This document shows, one piece after another, positions 45,466 through 57,580 of a stretch of 64,000 nt of DNA. Where the stretch lies: positions 193,173,216-193,237,215 of the forward strand of contig NC_080673.1 in assembly GCF_030445035.2 (NCBI RefSeq), in the 5' to 3' direction. Each line of letters begins with the position of its first letter. The stretch's first letter is position 1. The notes under the pieces were generated by a model. That model did no database searches. It saw only the letters and a list, made by a program, of their open reading frames with translations, and had not been told where the DNA came from. The stretch is from Dasypus novemcinctus. Taxonomy: Eukaryota > Chordata > Mammalia > Cingulata > Dasypodidae. The translations under genes were made by a program, and so were the position numbers.

Positions 45466-47027
45466 GATTAAAGATATATTAGAACAGCGAATCTGCCTGG
45501 CTTCCCAAGTTTTGATCCAAGCGGCACCTTAGATGAAGTTTTTCGAGGCTAGATTCTCGAACTACACCTTAAAGGTGGTATTTTTTAATCAGCTGCCTTA
45601 CTGGAGTGACAGGGGTGGGTAGTTCTCTACCTGGAGAGGGAGAGCCCCATCCTGGCTCATTACAAGGGCTTCGTGGATGCGCTGAAGAAGGCCTTTGGCA
45701 GGAATGGATAGAAAACAACCTGTCTTGGGGGCCCCCCGCACCTAATTCTGGGCAAGCTAGTACGCTCTCCACCCTTCCTGCTTACTTACTTTTGTTTCAC
45801 AAGTAGCTCTCCTGTTCCAGCTGTGGGCCCCGACCCTTGCTTGGCTACAGCCTGTTTTGCCAACCCCAATGCCATTGCATTCTGCCCCACAACCCAACTA
45901 CTGGCAGGGGAACTGTTACAGATGGCATAGACCACCAGGAAACACGTGTTGTCCCCCCATCCCCGCCGCCTCTGAAGACCGTGACTGCCTTTGAAAGTCA
46001 GGACCAGCAGGCCCTGAGACTTCAGGGTTAGTGTGGCTGGCAGCCAAGTTTTGACGCCCCCACCCTCCCGACAGTTACTTTTACACGTATTTTCATTTCT
46101 GTTCTGAAACCACAGGAGTTTGACATATTGTGCCTTTTGGCCAGAGAAATCCAGGCACTGGACACTACCTGGAAGAAGTATTTACTTTTAAAATATCGAC
46201 ATATGTCATGCATTAATATATGCTTAATACTGTCTTTGTGTACAAAGATGAATAAGACAGTACACGTCCTCAGTAACACAATTAGGTTCTTGAGAAAAAA
46301 ATTCAAATGTTTGGTAAAATAATCCTTTTTTGTGTATTTTTCATTCTTGTTTTACGGTTTTTGTTTGTTTGTTTTTACTTTTCACCCCACAGTTTTGTTT
46401 TTAATTATGTTTAAAAATATATGCAGGTTAGAAAAAAAGAAAACTCAACTTAAGCAGTTTTGATATTTGCTGCTGAATCTAGTGAAGATGGTATAAAGTT
46501 GCATGTTAAACTTATGGCCAAAAATCAACTCAGAAATAATGAGGATGGTACAGTCTCTGAGCCATATCCACATTATTCCCTTGTACTAAATGGTGTAGCT
46601 CCTTCACTTCAGGTAAATCACTTTGCTTTTTTTTTTTTTTTTTACTTCTCTTTTCTCTTCTGTAATTAATGACATTACTAGATTAAAAAAAAAAGATACA
46701 TTAGAGGAACTGACTCGGATTTGTAGTTGGTATCATTTCTCTTATATTAAATGTTCAGACTTGACAAAGTTTTTTTTCTAATATACAGGCATTTATATTA
46801 GTAAAATGCTTCTACTTTTAAAAGGTTTATAATGAAGATATCTTGGTGAGAACAAAAGAACTAATACTGGATGATGTAAAAAATAAGTGTCAGAAATTAA
46901 ATATTTGGATTATTTTACTTTGGAAAAGAATTTGTTCTTAAAATATAAGGACAATTGTTTGGCATAACAAATGAGAGATACTCTTTTGCTAAGAAGGTAT
47001 GAGGTACCAACAAAGAAGGAAAAAGTT
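45466..47027 (+). other. Intron 1 sequence
   Basis: 45590-46020 is moderately GC-rich without a recognisable gene. It includes the exon-like stretch at 46458-46612. Confidence 0.4.
46458..46612 (+). other. Exon-like open stretch in TAPT1 intron 1
   Basis: An open frame of 51 codons bounded by an AG (46456-46457) and a CAG|GTAAAT donor (46613). It reads LIFAAESSEDGIKLHVKLMA followed by KNQLRNNEDGTVSEPYPHYS, with a mixed, protein-like composition. I do not recognise it. The acceptor is poor because the preceding 25 bases are purine-rich. If spliced to exon 1 the frame would continue, but the 155-nt length would shift exon 2 out of frame. It may be a cassette exon, a processed-pseudogene fragment or chance. 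Confidence 0.3.
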
Positions 47028-47043
47028 AAAAGTACACTTAGCT

Positions 47044-47820
47044 GTGATGGAGTTGGACTCAGATGTGACCTGTCTATACATGCCTCTTCTGTCACTTTTA
47101 CTGAACCTGTGGTTGGTGCTGGTGTTGGTGTATACGCAGGAGACCTGAATCTCTGGACTGTCCATGTGACAGCCAGGCCCTGAGCCTCAGCAGGCTTGCA
47201 ACCCCTACTCTGGTTCATTGGACTTACCCCGCCAGCTAACAAGGAGGTGAAGAAGGTCAGCTACCACACCAGGGAGCCAAGAGTGCCTACAACTGCAAGC
47301 AGACGAATTGCATCCATCATTCTTTTGGGATCTAAGTCCCTTCTCGATATAGAAGTGGAGTGGACATAACTATCCCACGGTCCACAGGATGGAGGAATAG
47401 AGTGGACTTACTGATATTCTACTATGGAACTATTGTGATTAGTAATGGAAGAAATTGTAGCATTGATGTGGAGAAAGTGACCACGGCAGCTGCTGAGGGT
47501 GGGGAGAGGGAAGAAGAGATATGACGTGGGGGCATTTTCAGGACTTGGAATTGTCCTGTGTGGTACTGCAGGGACAGATGCTGGACATTATATGTCCCTC
47601 TATGGTCCACTGGGTGGACTGGGAGAGAGTATAAACTACAATGTAAACCATTATCCATGATGTGCTGCAGTGCTCCAAAATGTGTTCACCAAATGCAGTG
47701 ACTATGCCGTGTTGATGTAAGAGGTTGTTTATGTGGGAGGAGTGTGGTCAGGGGGATGGTGGGTATATGGGGACCTCTTAATATTTTTTTAATGTAACAT
47801 TAAAAAAAAAGTAGAAAAAA
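47044..47820 (+). mobile_element. 5'-truncated L1 3' end
   Basis: A 777-bp L1 3' untranslated region in sense orientation, ending aatgtaacatta plus poly-A. The 16-bp TSD aaaagtacacttagct (47028-47043) and aaaagtgcacttagct (47821-47836) has one mismatch. It contains no complete L1 ORF. Confidence 0.82.
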
Positions 47821-47836
47821 AAAAGTGCACTTAGCT

Positions 47837-48504
47837 AGCAGAGTTCTTGGGTTGAAGAGTAATACCTAGAGGTAAAGAACAAATGGCCTTCTTAAATAAT
47901 TAGCCAAATAATATGCCCCAGATCAGGACACCTAAGTTCATACAGGTTTGTAGAGTGCTAGAGAATAGTGTTTTAATGAACAAAAATAACAAAATGAGTA
48001 GATTGAATAGCCTACTGCAAACTATGTCTGTAGTCAGGGAAAGTGGGAATGAACCTGCTAAAGCAGCAGGCTAAGTTAATAGCTCATTCTGTAAGACACT
48101 GTGACCACCTTCCTCGGAACTGCAATATGAATCAAAGGGATCTTTCTGTCCTGTTGAATCCAGATTAGGGTCAGGTCCTCTTCTCTCAGGGTGGTTGTCA
48201 GATAGATGCATGATAGTTATGGTGCAGGGAACACTGGGCAGCGATCTAGGTTCTATTCCCAATTTACCCCTTATTTTTCTTAACCTCAGTTTCTTCACTT
48301 GCAAAATGTGAATGCTATTAACTGTCCTACCTCACAATTGTTCTGAGAATTGTTTGAAGTAGTATGTGTACTACCTTTGTAATAAACTGTCTCATGCCAT
48401 AATATGGATGGATCCTAATCCCTCAAGCAGAGCCTCTTCAAGAGTGGGTGAGAAGAGGTGAGGTTAGCTTTGGGAATATTTAACCTAAAGAAGCTTGGTT
48501 CTTT
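47837..48504 (+). other. Intron 1 sequence
   Basis: No exon recognised. A weak MIR-like piece lies near 48270-48390. Confidence 0.45.
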
Positions 48505-48515
48505 CTTAGTATTGC

Positions 48516-48910
48516 CTTTTTTTTTTTTTAAGATTTATTTTTTATTTATTTCTCTCCCCTCCACCCCCCTAGTTGTCTGCTCTCAGTCCATTCGCTGTGT
48601 GTTCTTCTGTGACTGCTTCTATCCTTATCAGCGGCACCAGGAATCTGTGTTTCTTTTTGTTGTGTCATCTTGCTGTGTCAGCTCTCCATGTGTGTGGTGC
48701 CATTCTTGGGCAGGCTGCACTTTCTTTGGCTGTGGGCAGCTCTCCTTTTCCCCTATGCGGGGGACACCCCTGCGTGGCATGGCACTCCTTGGCGTGCATC
48801 AGCACTGCGCATGGACCAGCTCCACACGGGTCAAGAAGGCCCAGGGTTTGAACCGCGTACCTCCCATGTGGTAGGCAGATGCCCTATCCATTGTGCCAAG
48901 TTCACTTCCC
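48516..48910 (-). mobile_element. DAS SINE
   Basis: Minus orientation, with a small deletion in the body near 48745. The 11-bp TSD cttagtattgc is perfect (48505-48515 and 48911-48921). Confidence 0.92.
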
Positions 48911-48921
48911 CTTAGTATTGC

Positions 48922-51076
48922 TTTAATGTATCTCTTAAAACTATACGCCAGACCATTGTAGCTTCACAGGAGCAATCCTGGGACACTGGGAGCATAGAGG
49001 GAGGATGGAAGGGGGATCCCAGCTTTCCAGAAAGAACTGCAGTGGCCAGCCACTGTTTACAAAAGCATTTGAGATAATGATAGGCAAAATAATCTAGACC
49101 TGTTTGACCTTGACGACCTCTCAGTGCCTTGGTTTCTTCCTCTGCAAAGTGAGCTTAACAGTAGAACCTGTCTCATGGTTGTGAGAGCTGTGAATTCAAA
49201 ATACATTTTGTTATTGTCATTTGATTATCTGGATACTTACTTTTTAAATCCTCCATTGTAGAATCTAAATTGATATTATAAATAAAAGTCTTCCATTTCC
49301 AGAAGTAAAATCTTAACAAGACATTTTAAAATTTGGAATATGGTTAAAATACTTTTGTGTGCTTATATTGTATAATAAACTATGGAAAATTATTTACTTA
49401 GGCTGTATAGTTCGTTAAAAATTCTTATTTGTCATATTATCATTTAATCATAGAACCAAAATTGCAGAAGTAGCATCAATAAACATTAGGTAACCACCAA
49501 ACCAGAATTGGTTAATACTGCAGAATTTGTGATATGAATAGTAAGTAGTTCAAGACATTGTGTCATACTTTGTGGTTTTCATACAAATTCACTCTTGGTC
49601 CCTCAGCAATACTTCGTGGAAGGCAGACAGGTACATGGGTGTTAAAAAACTACTTCATGCCTCAATTTTCTCTGGTGAAATTGAGATGTATGACCTGACC
49701 AGGGTCTCAGGCTAATATGTGATAATCTGGTGCCACACCCCCCTTCTTTTATTTCTCCCCCCTGTGTTCTTTTTGTGAGTCGTGGCAAAACTCTTAGACT
49801 GACAGCTCCTTGATCTGCTGTTACCAGAGCAGACACCATTGTGGAGGATGATTTTCTAAATAAGATACAGCTAGCTAAACCTTTTTACTTAAATTGCTTT
49901 TAAATTTAACATGGTTTTATCAAGTAATAACCTGGTTGTCAATATCCCTACACAGATGACATACTAGAGAGCTGTCCAGCTTCCCTGCCCTGTGCTTGGT
50001 GTGGGCAGTGGAAGCCTCCCCATCCCTGAGCCCAGAGCCCTCCCTGGCTGTGAGGCATCTAGGTGGTTTTGATGTTCAGGTCCCTGTCAGGCCCCCCATA
50101 GTGACTTACATACATATACAGAGTAGAGGCTCCTGTATCTCCATGGCTGCTATCCCAAGTGAGGCTTTTTGCTCCCTCTCTGCTAACTTCCCCAGGCTTG
50201 GGACAGTTCTGTGTCTGTCACAGGCACTCTTCCCTTTTTGAAAATCTGGTATTCTCTTTTGTCCCTTCTTATTTCTGCTTCTGTTTTTCTGCCCTGCCAC
50301 ACTCTTCTCTGTCATTTTTTTTCTTATAAATCCTTTTAGCAGGCATTTATTGAGTGCCTGTTATGTCTTGGCCCTAAGGATGCATAGGTGAATGAGAAAC
50401 CAAACAGTATGTGAACATAATACTGTGCAGATAAGCATATGTGAGTGTGAATGCTGTGAGAGCCAACTGGAAACAAATTCTGCTGGGAAACCTAGAGAAG
50501 TCTTCCCAGAGGGTGTAACATCTGTGCACGTTGTGGTGTGGAAAACTGGATGGAAATTCTAGAGTCAGGGAAACAGTATGAACCAGTTGGCATGTTTGGA
50601 AAAATGGAAAGTTGTGTAGCTAGAGAGCAGTGACCTAGGGATTCAGGGGAGGCAGGTATGTGGCCTGAGTGAAAACATAGCCAGGGCCAAGTTGTAAGGG
50701 ATTTGGCATCACCAATGATTTTCAAAATGGGCCTTGAGCTTCTAGCATAGCAGCAACTCTGTACCTGGTGGTGCCATGAACTAAATCAGGTCTACACGAG
50801 AGAGGCAGAATTAGTGGGGAAGATTCTGAGTTCAGTTTTAGAGGTCTTAAGGTATCTATGGGATATCCATGTGGAACTGGGAGGCTGTTAGAAGTAGGGG
50901 CCCAGGGCTGAGGAGTCAGAGCTGAAGATGTGGTGACCTTAGGATTTAGATAATGCCTTAAACTTTAGGGATGGATTTGAGGATCTAAGAAGAATATGTG
51001 TAGGGCAAAAAGAAAAGAGAGAAACAGAGAAAAGTTGGCTGAGGACCCCTTGGAGAGATGCAGTGAAGAGAGGAAC
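48922..51076 (+). other. Intron 1 sequence with ancient repeats
   Basis: MIR relic at about 49095-49205 and an ancient repeat near 50335-50480. Otherwise unrecognised. Confidence 0.45.
49095..49205 (+). mobile_element. MIR relic
   Basis: gccttggtttcttcctctgc and aaagtgagcttaacagta followed by ggttgtgagagctgtgaa form the MIR 3' half. Confidence 0.6.
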
Positions 51077-51090
51077 AAGAGCCCTGAACC

Positions 51091-51463
51091 GGGAAACGGA
51101 CTTGGCCCAGTGGTTAGGGCGTCCATCTACCACATGGGCGGTCCGCGGTTCAAACCCCGGGCCTCCTTGACCCGTGTGGAGCTGGCTCATGCGCAGTGCT
51201 GATGCGCACAAGGAGTGCTGTGCCACGCAGGGGTGTCCCCTGCGTAGGGGAGCCCCACGCGCAAGGAGTGCACCCCTTAAGGAGAGCCACCCAGCGCGAA
51301 AGAAAGTGCAGCCTGCCCAGGAATGGCGCCGCCCACACTTCCCGAGCAGCTGAAGACAACAGAAGCGGACAAAGAAACAAGACGCAGCAAATAGACACAG
51401 AGAACAGACAACGGGGGAGGGGGGGAATTAAATAAATAAATAAATCTTTAAAAAAAAAAAAAA
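51091..51463 (+). mobile_element. Young compact DAS SINE
   Basis: Nearly the same sequence and internal deletion as the copy at 10173. The 14-bp TSD aagagccctgaacc is perfect (51077-51090 and 51464-51477), and the body is CpG-rich. Confidence 0.94.
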
Positions 51464-51477
51464 AAGAGCCCTGAACC

Positions 51478-52007
51478 AGTAAGTACCTAAGGGTCTGGTA
51501 GAGGAGGAGGAACTGCCAAATAAACTGAGGCCAGAAAATTCTGTGGTTCAAGAAAGAGCCAGTGACGAGAAAGCAGGGTTCAAGGTGGTAGGAGGACAGG
51601 GAAGCCCCAGGGTCAGAGAATACTCAGAGGTTATGGTTAAGTGACCTTTGAGGTTCACAATTCAGAGACCCTGAGGGTCAGTGAGAAATTGTGAGTGAAG
51701 TCTTATCTGTTCTGAGTGTCCTGTTGCTTCTCAGTTTTTATGTGGAAGAATTGATATTTATAAACACCAGCTAACCAATACATTTTTCCCTTTCTAACTG
51801 GAAAACTGACTGAACAGAGTTTGAATATAATTTTTGACCTTGACTACTTTTGACTGTTGTTGTTTGCAGCACAAAAGCTCCCCCCCCCAAACACACACAC
51901 ACAAAACCGAAAAAAAAAAAACCAGTAGAATAACTTCTGGTTCTAGCCAGCCTGGAAATGGTTAGAAAGTTCCTAACTAAAAGTTTTATCCTACATGGAT
52001 TTAGTTA
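51478..52007 (+). other. Intron 1 sequence
   Basis: No exon recognised. Short C-run and (AC)n near 51880-51905, followed by an A-run. Confidence 0.5.
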
Positions 52008-52020
52008 TACAAATGCCTTT

Positions 52021-52425
52021 ATTTTTTTTAAGATTTATTTCTCTCCCCTCCCCCCCAACCCCCCGTTGTCTGCTCTCTGTGTCCATTTGCTGCGTATTCT
52101 TCTTTGTCCTCTTCTTTTGTCAGCAGCATGGGAATCTGTGTTTCTTTTTGTTGTGTCATCTTGTTGTGTCAGCTCTCCGTGTGTGCGGCACCATTCCTGG
52201 GCAGGCTGCACTTTCTTTCTCGCTGGGCGGCTCTCCTTACGGGGTGCACTCCTTGCACATGGGGCTCCCTACACCGGGGACACCCCTGCGTGGCACGGCA
52301 CTCATCGCGTGCATCAGCACTGCGCGTGGGACATTTCCACGTGGGTCAAGGAGGCCCGGGATTTGAACCGTGGACCTCCCATGTGGTACACGGACACCCT
52401 ATCCACTGGGCCAAGTCCGCTTCCC
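52021..52425 (-). mobile_element. DAS SINE
   Basis: Minus orientation. The 13-bp TSD tacaaatgccttt is perfect (52008-52020 and 52426-52438). Confidence 0.93.
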
Positions 52426-52438
52426 TACAAATGCCTTT

Positions 52439-53669
52439 TAATCTATTTGTTGAAAGAAAGTTCACATCTTGTGTACACTTAGCACATGACTAAAGTGTAC
52501 ATGTACTGAAAAGAGAAAGCCTGGTGTCCATAGCACATTTGATGATTCTGCCAGCCCCTGCCTAGGGTAGGACAGGGGATTTTTTTTTTTTTCCCCGCAT
52601 GTCTCTGTCATTCCCCAGGTACCTTTTATGGTATCACTAACTCTCCAGCAGATGATTCTGATATTTAAAGAAATTGTTTTTTGTTTTGTTTTAGTGTGTG
52701 TATGTGTGTTTATTTTGTTTTGTTTTGTTTTAAAAAGCAAGCTACTTGATCTGCTGCTTAAAGATATGGCAGTTTGTTCCAGTGCTGGAGGTATTAAGTT
52801 GTTTTGGACCTGTTGAGAGATAGTAAGTCTGTTTCTAATGTATCTTCCTAAAGGATTTTCAAGGGTAATTTTTGATTAAAAATAATTTCCCCCTTACATG
52901 CAATCTTTTGATCCTAGCACTCATATAAGATGCAATTCCTTAATTACATACACATAAATGAAATCACCTTTCCCTCTCTGTCATTCTTTGGAGGAGGCAC
53001 AAATACTCCATTGGGTTAAAGGGCCACAAGGCTGATGCAGAGCATCTTTGCTCTGCAAGTTTGAAACTTTCTGGTACTTGAGCTTTGGAAGAGAGTTGGG
53101 CCTACTGGGGAGTCAGAGTAGGAACGTGTGTGTGGAGTGAAGAATCTGGAGAGTTCCTTGAGGGCGGGCTGTCAGGGAAGTGTAACACGTTGAAAATAAT
53201 TGAGGTTAGGCATCGACAACCTTAGTTTCTCATGGCAAGTCTGCCATTTTGTAGCCCATTGGAAAGTATTTAACCCCCTTTGGCTTTCCTTGCTCATCTT
53301 TAGATGTGGTTGAGCTTCTCCCTGAGGTCTAATAGTCCACGATGCTGTGGATGAATTTACTTAGGAGGTACAGAGAAACAAATGGGCAGAAGGAATGAGC
53401 CAAGGAAAGGGAGGTTATTTGGATCTCGTGGAGGTTCTACTCTGTGTAGCTGTTAAGATTATCATCATGTAGTTAAGCCTTAATGTGGGAAATGACTTTA
53501 GGCACTTTTGCAGCATTTCTGAGGCTGAACTAAGGAGAAGGAAGAAGTTGCACAAATATCCATGTAGTGCACCCAGGATAGTTCTTGGACTAAAGCAATA
53601 CCTGTTACGTGATTTGACTCCCTTTTGACTTAACATAAACATGTCAATCTTACATCTTCTTGGTATTTA
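52439..53669 (+). other. Intron 1 sequence
   Basis: No exon recognised. Confidence 0.45.
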
Positions 53670-53990
53670 TTTTTTTTCCCTTCTTTCATCTATCCTTCAG
53701 TTCAGGTCCTATATCACCTACAAGACCCCAGTCTGGGCTCTTGGAAAAAGCTGCTCTCACTATCCATCTTTGGATAATCATTCCCTTCTGTATTCCTATG
53801 GCATGCGTTAATACTACACAGCATAATAATTTTTTCAACAGTGTTTGCTGATCTTTTTTGTGTGTGACTGTTCAGTTCTAGGCACAAAATTATAGATAAT
53901 TTTGCTCTCTTTTTGTTTTATATATGTGATACTTAAAATCTCAGCTAGCATGTAAGTTCCTTGATAAATACTATTCTTTTTGTTTTATGT
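53670..53990 (+). mobile_element. L2 relic ending at the exon 2 acceptor
   Basis: cttcagttcaggtcctatat, gctgctctcactatccatct, then agcatgtaagttccttgata match eroded L2 3' blocks in order. It ends about 15 bp before the polypyrimidine tract of TAPT1 exon 2. Confidence 0.45.
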
Positions 53991-54005
53991 TTTCTTTTTC
54001 TGTAG

Positions 54006-54136
54006 AGCTTTCATTGTTGAGGTTCCTCAGTGCTGAACTAACAAGAGGGTACTTCCTTGAACATAATGAGGCCAAGTATACAGAAAGAAGAGAAAGAGTG
54101 TACACTTGTTTGCGAATACCAAGAGAATTGGAAAAG
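54006..54136 (+). CDS. TAPT1: TAPT1 exon 2
   Basis: Second coding exon of TAPT1. The acceptor is a T-rich tract ending ctgtag at 54005. The first two bases (AG) complete the Glu codon begun in exon 1. The remaining 43 codons read LSLLRFLSAELTRGYFLEHN, then EAKYTERRERVYTCLRIPRE, then LEK. As I recall it, human TAPT1 is identical here except Met for Leu before RIPREL. The exon ends GAAAAG at 54136 with a gtacta donor, in phase 0; in the human protein the next residues are the start of the first membrane segment. Exons 1 and 2 total 324 nt, exactly 108 codons. This is the cytosolic segment just before the transmembrane domain, rich in charged residues. No following exon (membrane segments) can be found before 64000. 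An old L2 relic ends just upstream of the acceptor, and a short SINE lies 170 bp after the donor. Confidence 0.95.
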
Positions 54137-54305
54137 GTACTATTTTCTTTCATTATTGGACGTGATTTTGAAAGTTATGTCAAAGTATTAATTATGGAAA
54201 AAATTGTGAAAGCTCGAGTTGAGTTTTCAGAATATTGGAAATAATTACTATATTAGGGGAGTAGGAATTCCCATATAGGAAAAGTGTTTTAAAAGTTGTA
54301 TTTTT

Positions 54306-54391
54306 ATAGGAGAGTGGGTGTAGCTCAGTGGTTTGAAGGCCAGCTTCCCATGTACAAGGTTCCAGGTTCAATCCCTGGCACCTCAAAAAAA
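54306..54391 (+). mobile_element. Short tRNA-like SINE after exon 2
   Basis: Head and B box (ggttcaatccc) plus an A tail. The 15-bp TSD aaaagttgtattttt (54291-54305) and aaaagttgcattttt (54392-54406) has one mismatch. It starts 170 bp after the exon 2 donor. Confidence 0.85.
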
Positions 54392-57206
54392 AAAAGTTGC
54401 ATTTTTCATGGGAAAAAGATCCAGTGATATAATATTAATAGATTTTATCAAAATCTTAACTTAATAAACATCATATTTCCCTTCACACTCCATCCAAATG
54501 ACTTTTTCCAAGGAATTAATCTCCACTTCTGTGCTCTTTCAGTTTTATTTTGTTTTACTAGAAACCAGCTTTTTTTCCATTCAGTACAATAAATTATTTA
54601 ATAGCCCTTTTTTTAAGGTTTCAGTTTCTCAGAAAGCCCAAATATTTAAAAATGTAAATGACAGTCTCTTCAAAGAAAAAGACAGTTTCTGTTTAACCTT
54701 CGTTGGAGAAAGCATCACCTTATAGGGTAAACATAGTAAATCTTTACATATCTTATTCCCTTGATTGTGTCCTAGTCAGTCAAGACCAATTGGACATGAG
54801 AGGAGAGCTGCTTTTTCCTCTAGTGCTAGAGTAAAGTTGGTGAGTCTGTACAGTTCTGAAATTTCTTGCAAGCAGGAAAGAATTAAGAAGTAGTTTAGTG
54901 TTAAGCTATATTGAAACCTCACATCTTCATACTTTTATAGTGACATAAGACTTGTCATATTTTGATCATTTCCTTAAGGTCATCCTTTTTATTTGAGTGC
55001 ATATCAGCAGACTTTTGTTGGTTTACCTTATTAGTCTATGTTATAAAAAGAGGTATGGTAGACAATGAGAAGTATGGACCCAGCTAGTTTGATTGCCTTT
55101 TTTTTCCTGACAATTCATCATTTCACGACAAGGAAGAGATCCAGATGCATATTGACAATTTCAGAAATGTTGCTTTATATAGGTTCCTGGTGGGATGTCT
55201 CAGGCTAATGTTTTAGGAGTTATGGATTGGGGAGTGGTTGAAAGAGCTAGTGAACAAGCATAGTTTCAAGAAAGAACAAGTGTTTTGCCTTTGATCAAGG
55301 TCTTTCTTTAAAAACTTTTAGCTTCTCAGAGTTCACCATTTTCCTCCAGTACTAAAGCAGTGAGGTGGAAGTGAGAGGGCACAGCAGCGATCAGTGGACG
55401 GGACAGCCCGTGGTACAGGACAGTAGCAGCCACATCCAGTTTCACCCACCTGGTTGCAGACTGCTCCAAGGAATTTTTTCCCCCACTTGTCTGAGGAATT
55501 CCAGATTCCCATTTCTCTCTGGGAAGGACACAGGAATATACCTGAAACCCGCAGCCAAATTTTATGGCTGCATCCAGGGGACTGCTTCAAAGTAGGAAGG
55601 TACCTGTCTAACCCCTTTTATTACCTCTCCCGTGGCAGAAATAATGAGCAGGGGCAGCATCCACTCCTAATTCTGTTAGCTCTCGGAGGCATGTTCACAG
55701 CACACTTTCTTCTCTCTTCTTCCATAGCAGCACTGCAATGAGAAGCATCATTTTGGGGTAGATTTCTTACAGGAATTAGTAGGCATTTCATGTTTGCTAC
55801 TGTGAGTATACATTTCTGGGTGAAATGCCCAAAGGTCTTGATGAGACCTGTGCACAATCCTGTGTTTTTCAAACTGGGGCCCATCACAGGACCGCTGATG
55901 GGTTGAGTAACCATGTGGTGAGTTGTAATCAGCATTTTTTTTTTCTGAGAAAAGAATAGAAAAAGTTTCAGTTTGCCTTGACTCTACTGAGGGGTAAGTT
56001 TTGGTCCATAAAACTTTGGTTTCATTTCTGTGTGTGTAAAATGGGTGATGTCACAAAAGCCGAATTAACACTGCTCATACACAATTGCAGCAATTTTCTA
56101 ATCCTGTTTGTTTCCCATGAGAGACGTTTTTGGCTTTGAGACTATTTAGGAAATTTGATTTAGTGTCTCAGAACAACACTTAAGAAATTTTATAGCTGAA
56201 AATGCACAAAAACAATGTCCTTTTTTTTTTTCAGTCTAGAACAGTTTCTCCTTCTATCCAAAACTAAGGACATGAAACAAAGCAGAGTTAGGTTTCACTT
56301 TCAGTTGAGACTTAAATATCTCTCTCAACAGCATGAATATGCTCTTGTATCTTTAAGGCTTTTATTTCATACCAGTAGCATTTCATGTAGGACTTTATTG
56401 TAAGACTCTAGATTACTCTAATTTTTTTTTTTATTATTGGTTTCCTTTTTGAATACCTTACTCATTTTTTTTCTCATTTTTTGGTAAATGCTATGATAAT
56501 TCACCTTGAAAATTAAAGAGCACTTTGCTTCTACAATGATTACAAATACTATAAAATGCATAATTAATGTTTGTACTTTAAAGTCAAGGAACAAGTCAAC
56601 TCAGTGTCTCTCTCTTACGGAACCTGTTTACTAATGTTAAAAAAACTCCAGAATTTGTGTCTAATCTTGTCAGTGGGTAAAATCTTAATACATTTAACAG
56701 AGTTGAATTTCTTATATATTTAAATTGGTATTTCCAGTTCTCATTCTAATGTGTGGCTATAAAATTTTGGTGTGCTTTGTTGACTTTTGGAGGGCATTTC
56801 TTCTCTTCTACCACAAACCCCTCTTCCTTCATGCCAGGAAATTAGGGGAATGCCTTGCTTGATAGAACAAGAGAGATTTTTAAAAGTTGAAGTGAGGAGG
56901 CATAACTGACTGATTTCTTGTCCCCAGCTTGCATTCCAGTGGAAGTCTTTGCAAGTGGGGGTAGCTATGTACTGCAGGAGGTAATTGGGAGAGACCTGAT
57001 TTTCAGGGTTCTCCAGGCCCTAGTTTCATTTCATGTGATGCTGTTAAAGTCCCTGCTTTCCTTGCTGCTAAACTTGTCTTTTTAACCTGGCAAGAAACAA
57101 ATCTGTAATTCAGTAGTGTTAGATTGCTGACCACAGACAGAAAGAGCCTATATGGAAGGCTGTGTTGTTCTTAGCTGATGGCCAAAGAGATAACACTCCC
57201 CTCCCT

Positions 57207-57228
57207 CCCCCCCCCCCCCCCCCCCCCC
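57207..57228 (+). repeat. Poly-C run of about 22
   Basis: Homopolymer C inside a C/T-rich stretch; length is unstable and may be affected by sequencing. Confidence 0.8.
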
Positions 57229-57434
57229 GGCGTTTTCTGCCAAGGCTCCTAGAGTCCCAGGCCCCAGTATTGACAAGAGATGGGATAGTTTAACTAGATG
57301 ATTGGTGAAATCAAGACAGGGGTCCCCAGTTTCCTAGAGAGGAAGTTTCTGGTGAGGAATTTCTCACTTCATTATACCCCCCTTAATTTGGCCAATTATG
57401 TCCCACTTCTGCCATCCATTTCTGTATTAATAAT

Positions 57435-57580
57435 AAAACAAATAACATTTATCTAATAATTGTTAGGCGCCAGGCACTGTCATAAGTACTTTAAATATGT
57501 TAGCATTATATGCCCTCTACAAGGTCATGAGATATTTGTGTTTCTTCCACCTGCCCCATTGTGGCAGTCCCGTATTGACT
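57435..57580 (+). mobile_element. MIR relic
   Basis: gcgccaggcactgtcataag, then tactttaaatatgttagc and acaaggtcatgagatat match MIR in order. Confidence 0.6.

Larger units (their letters stand above)
38758..54005 (+). other. TAPT1: TAPT1 intron 1
   Basis: GT-AG intron of 15,248 bp, deduced from the in-phase join of exons 1 and 2. The first 250 bp are still CpG island; the rest is AT-rich. It holds SINEs at 42117, 43633, 44284, 45044, 48516, 51091 and 52021, an L1 3' end at 47044, MIR and L2 relics, and one exon-like open stretch at 46458-46612. No other protein-coding exon was recognised. Confidence 0.9.
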
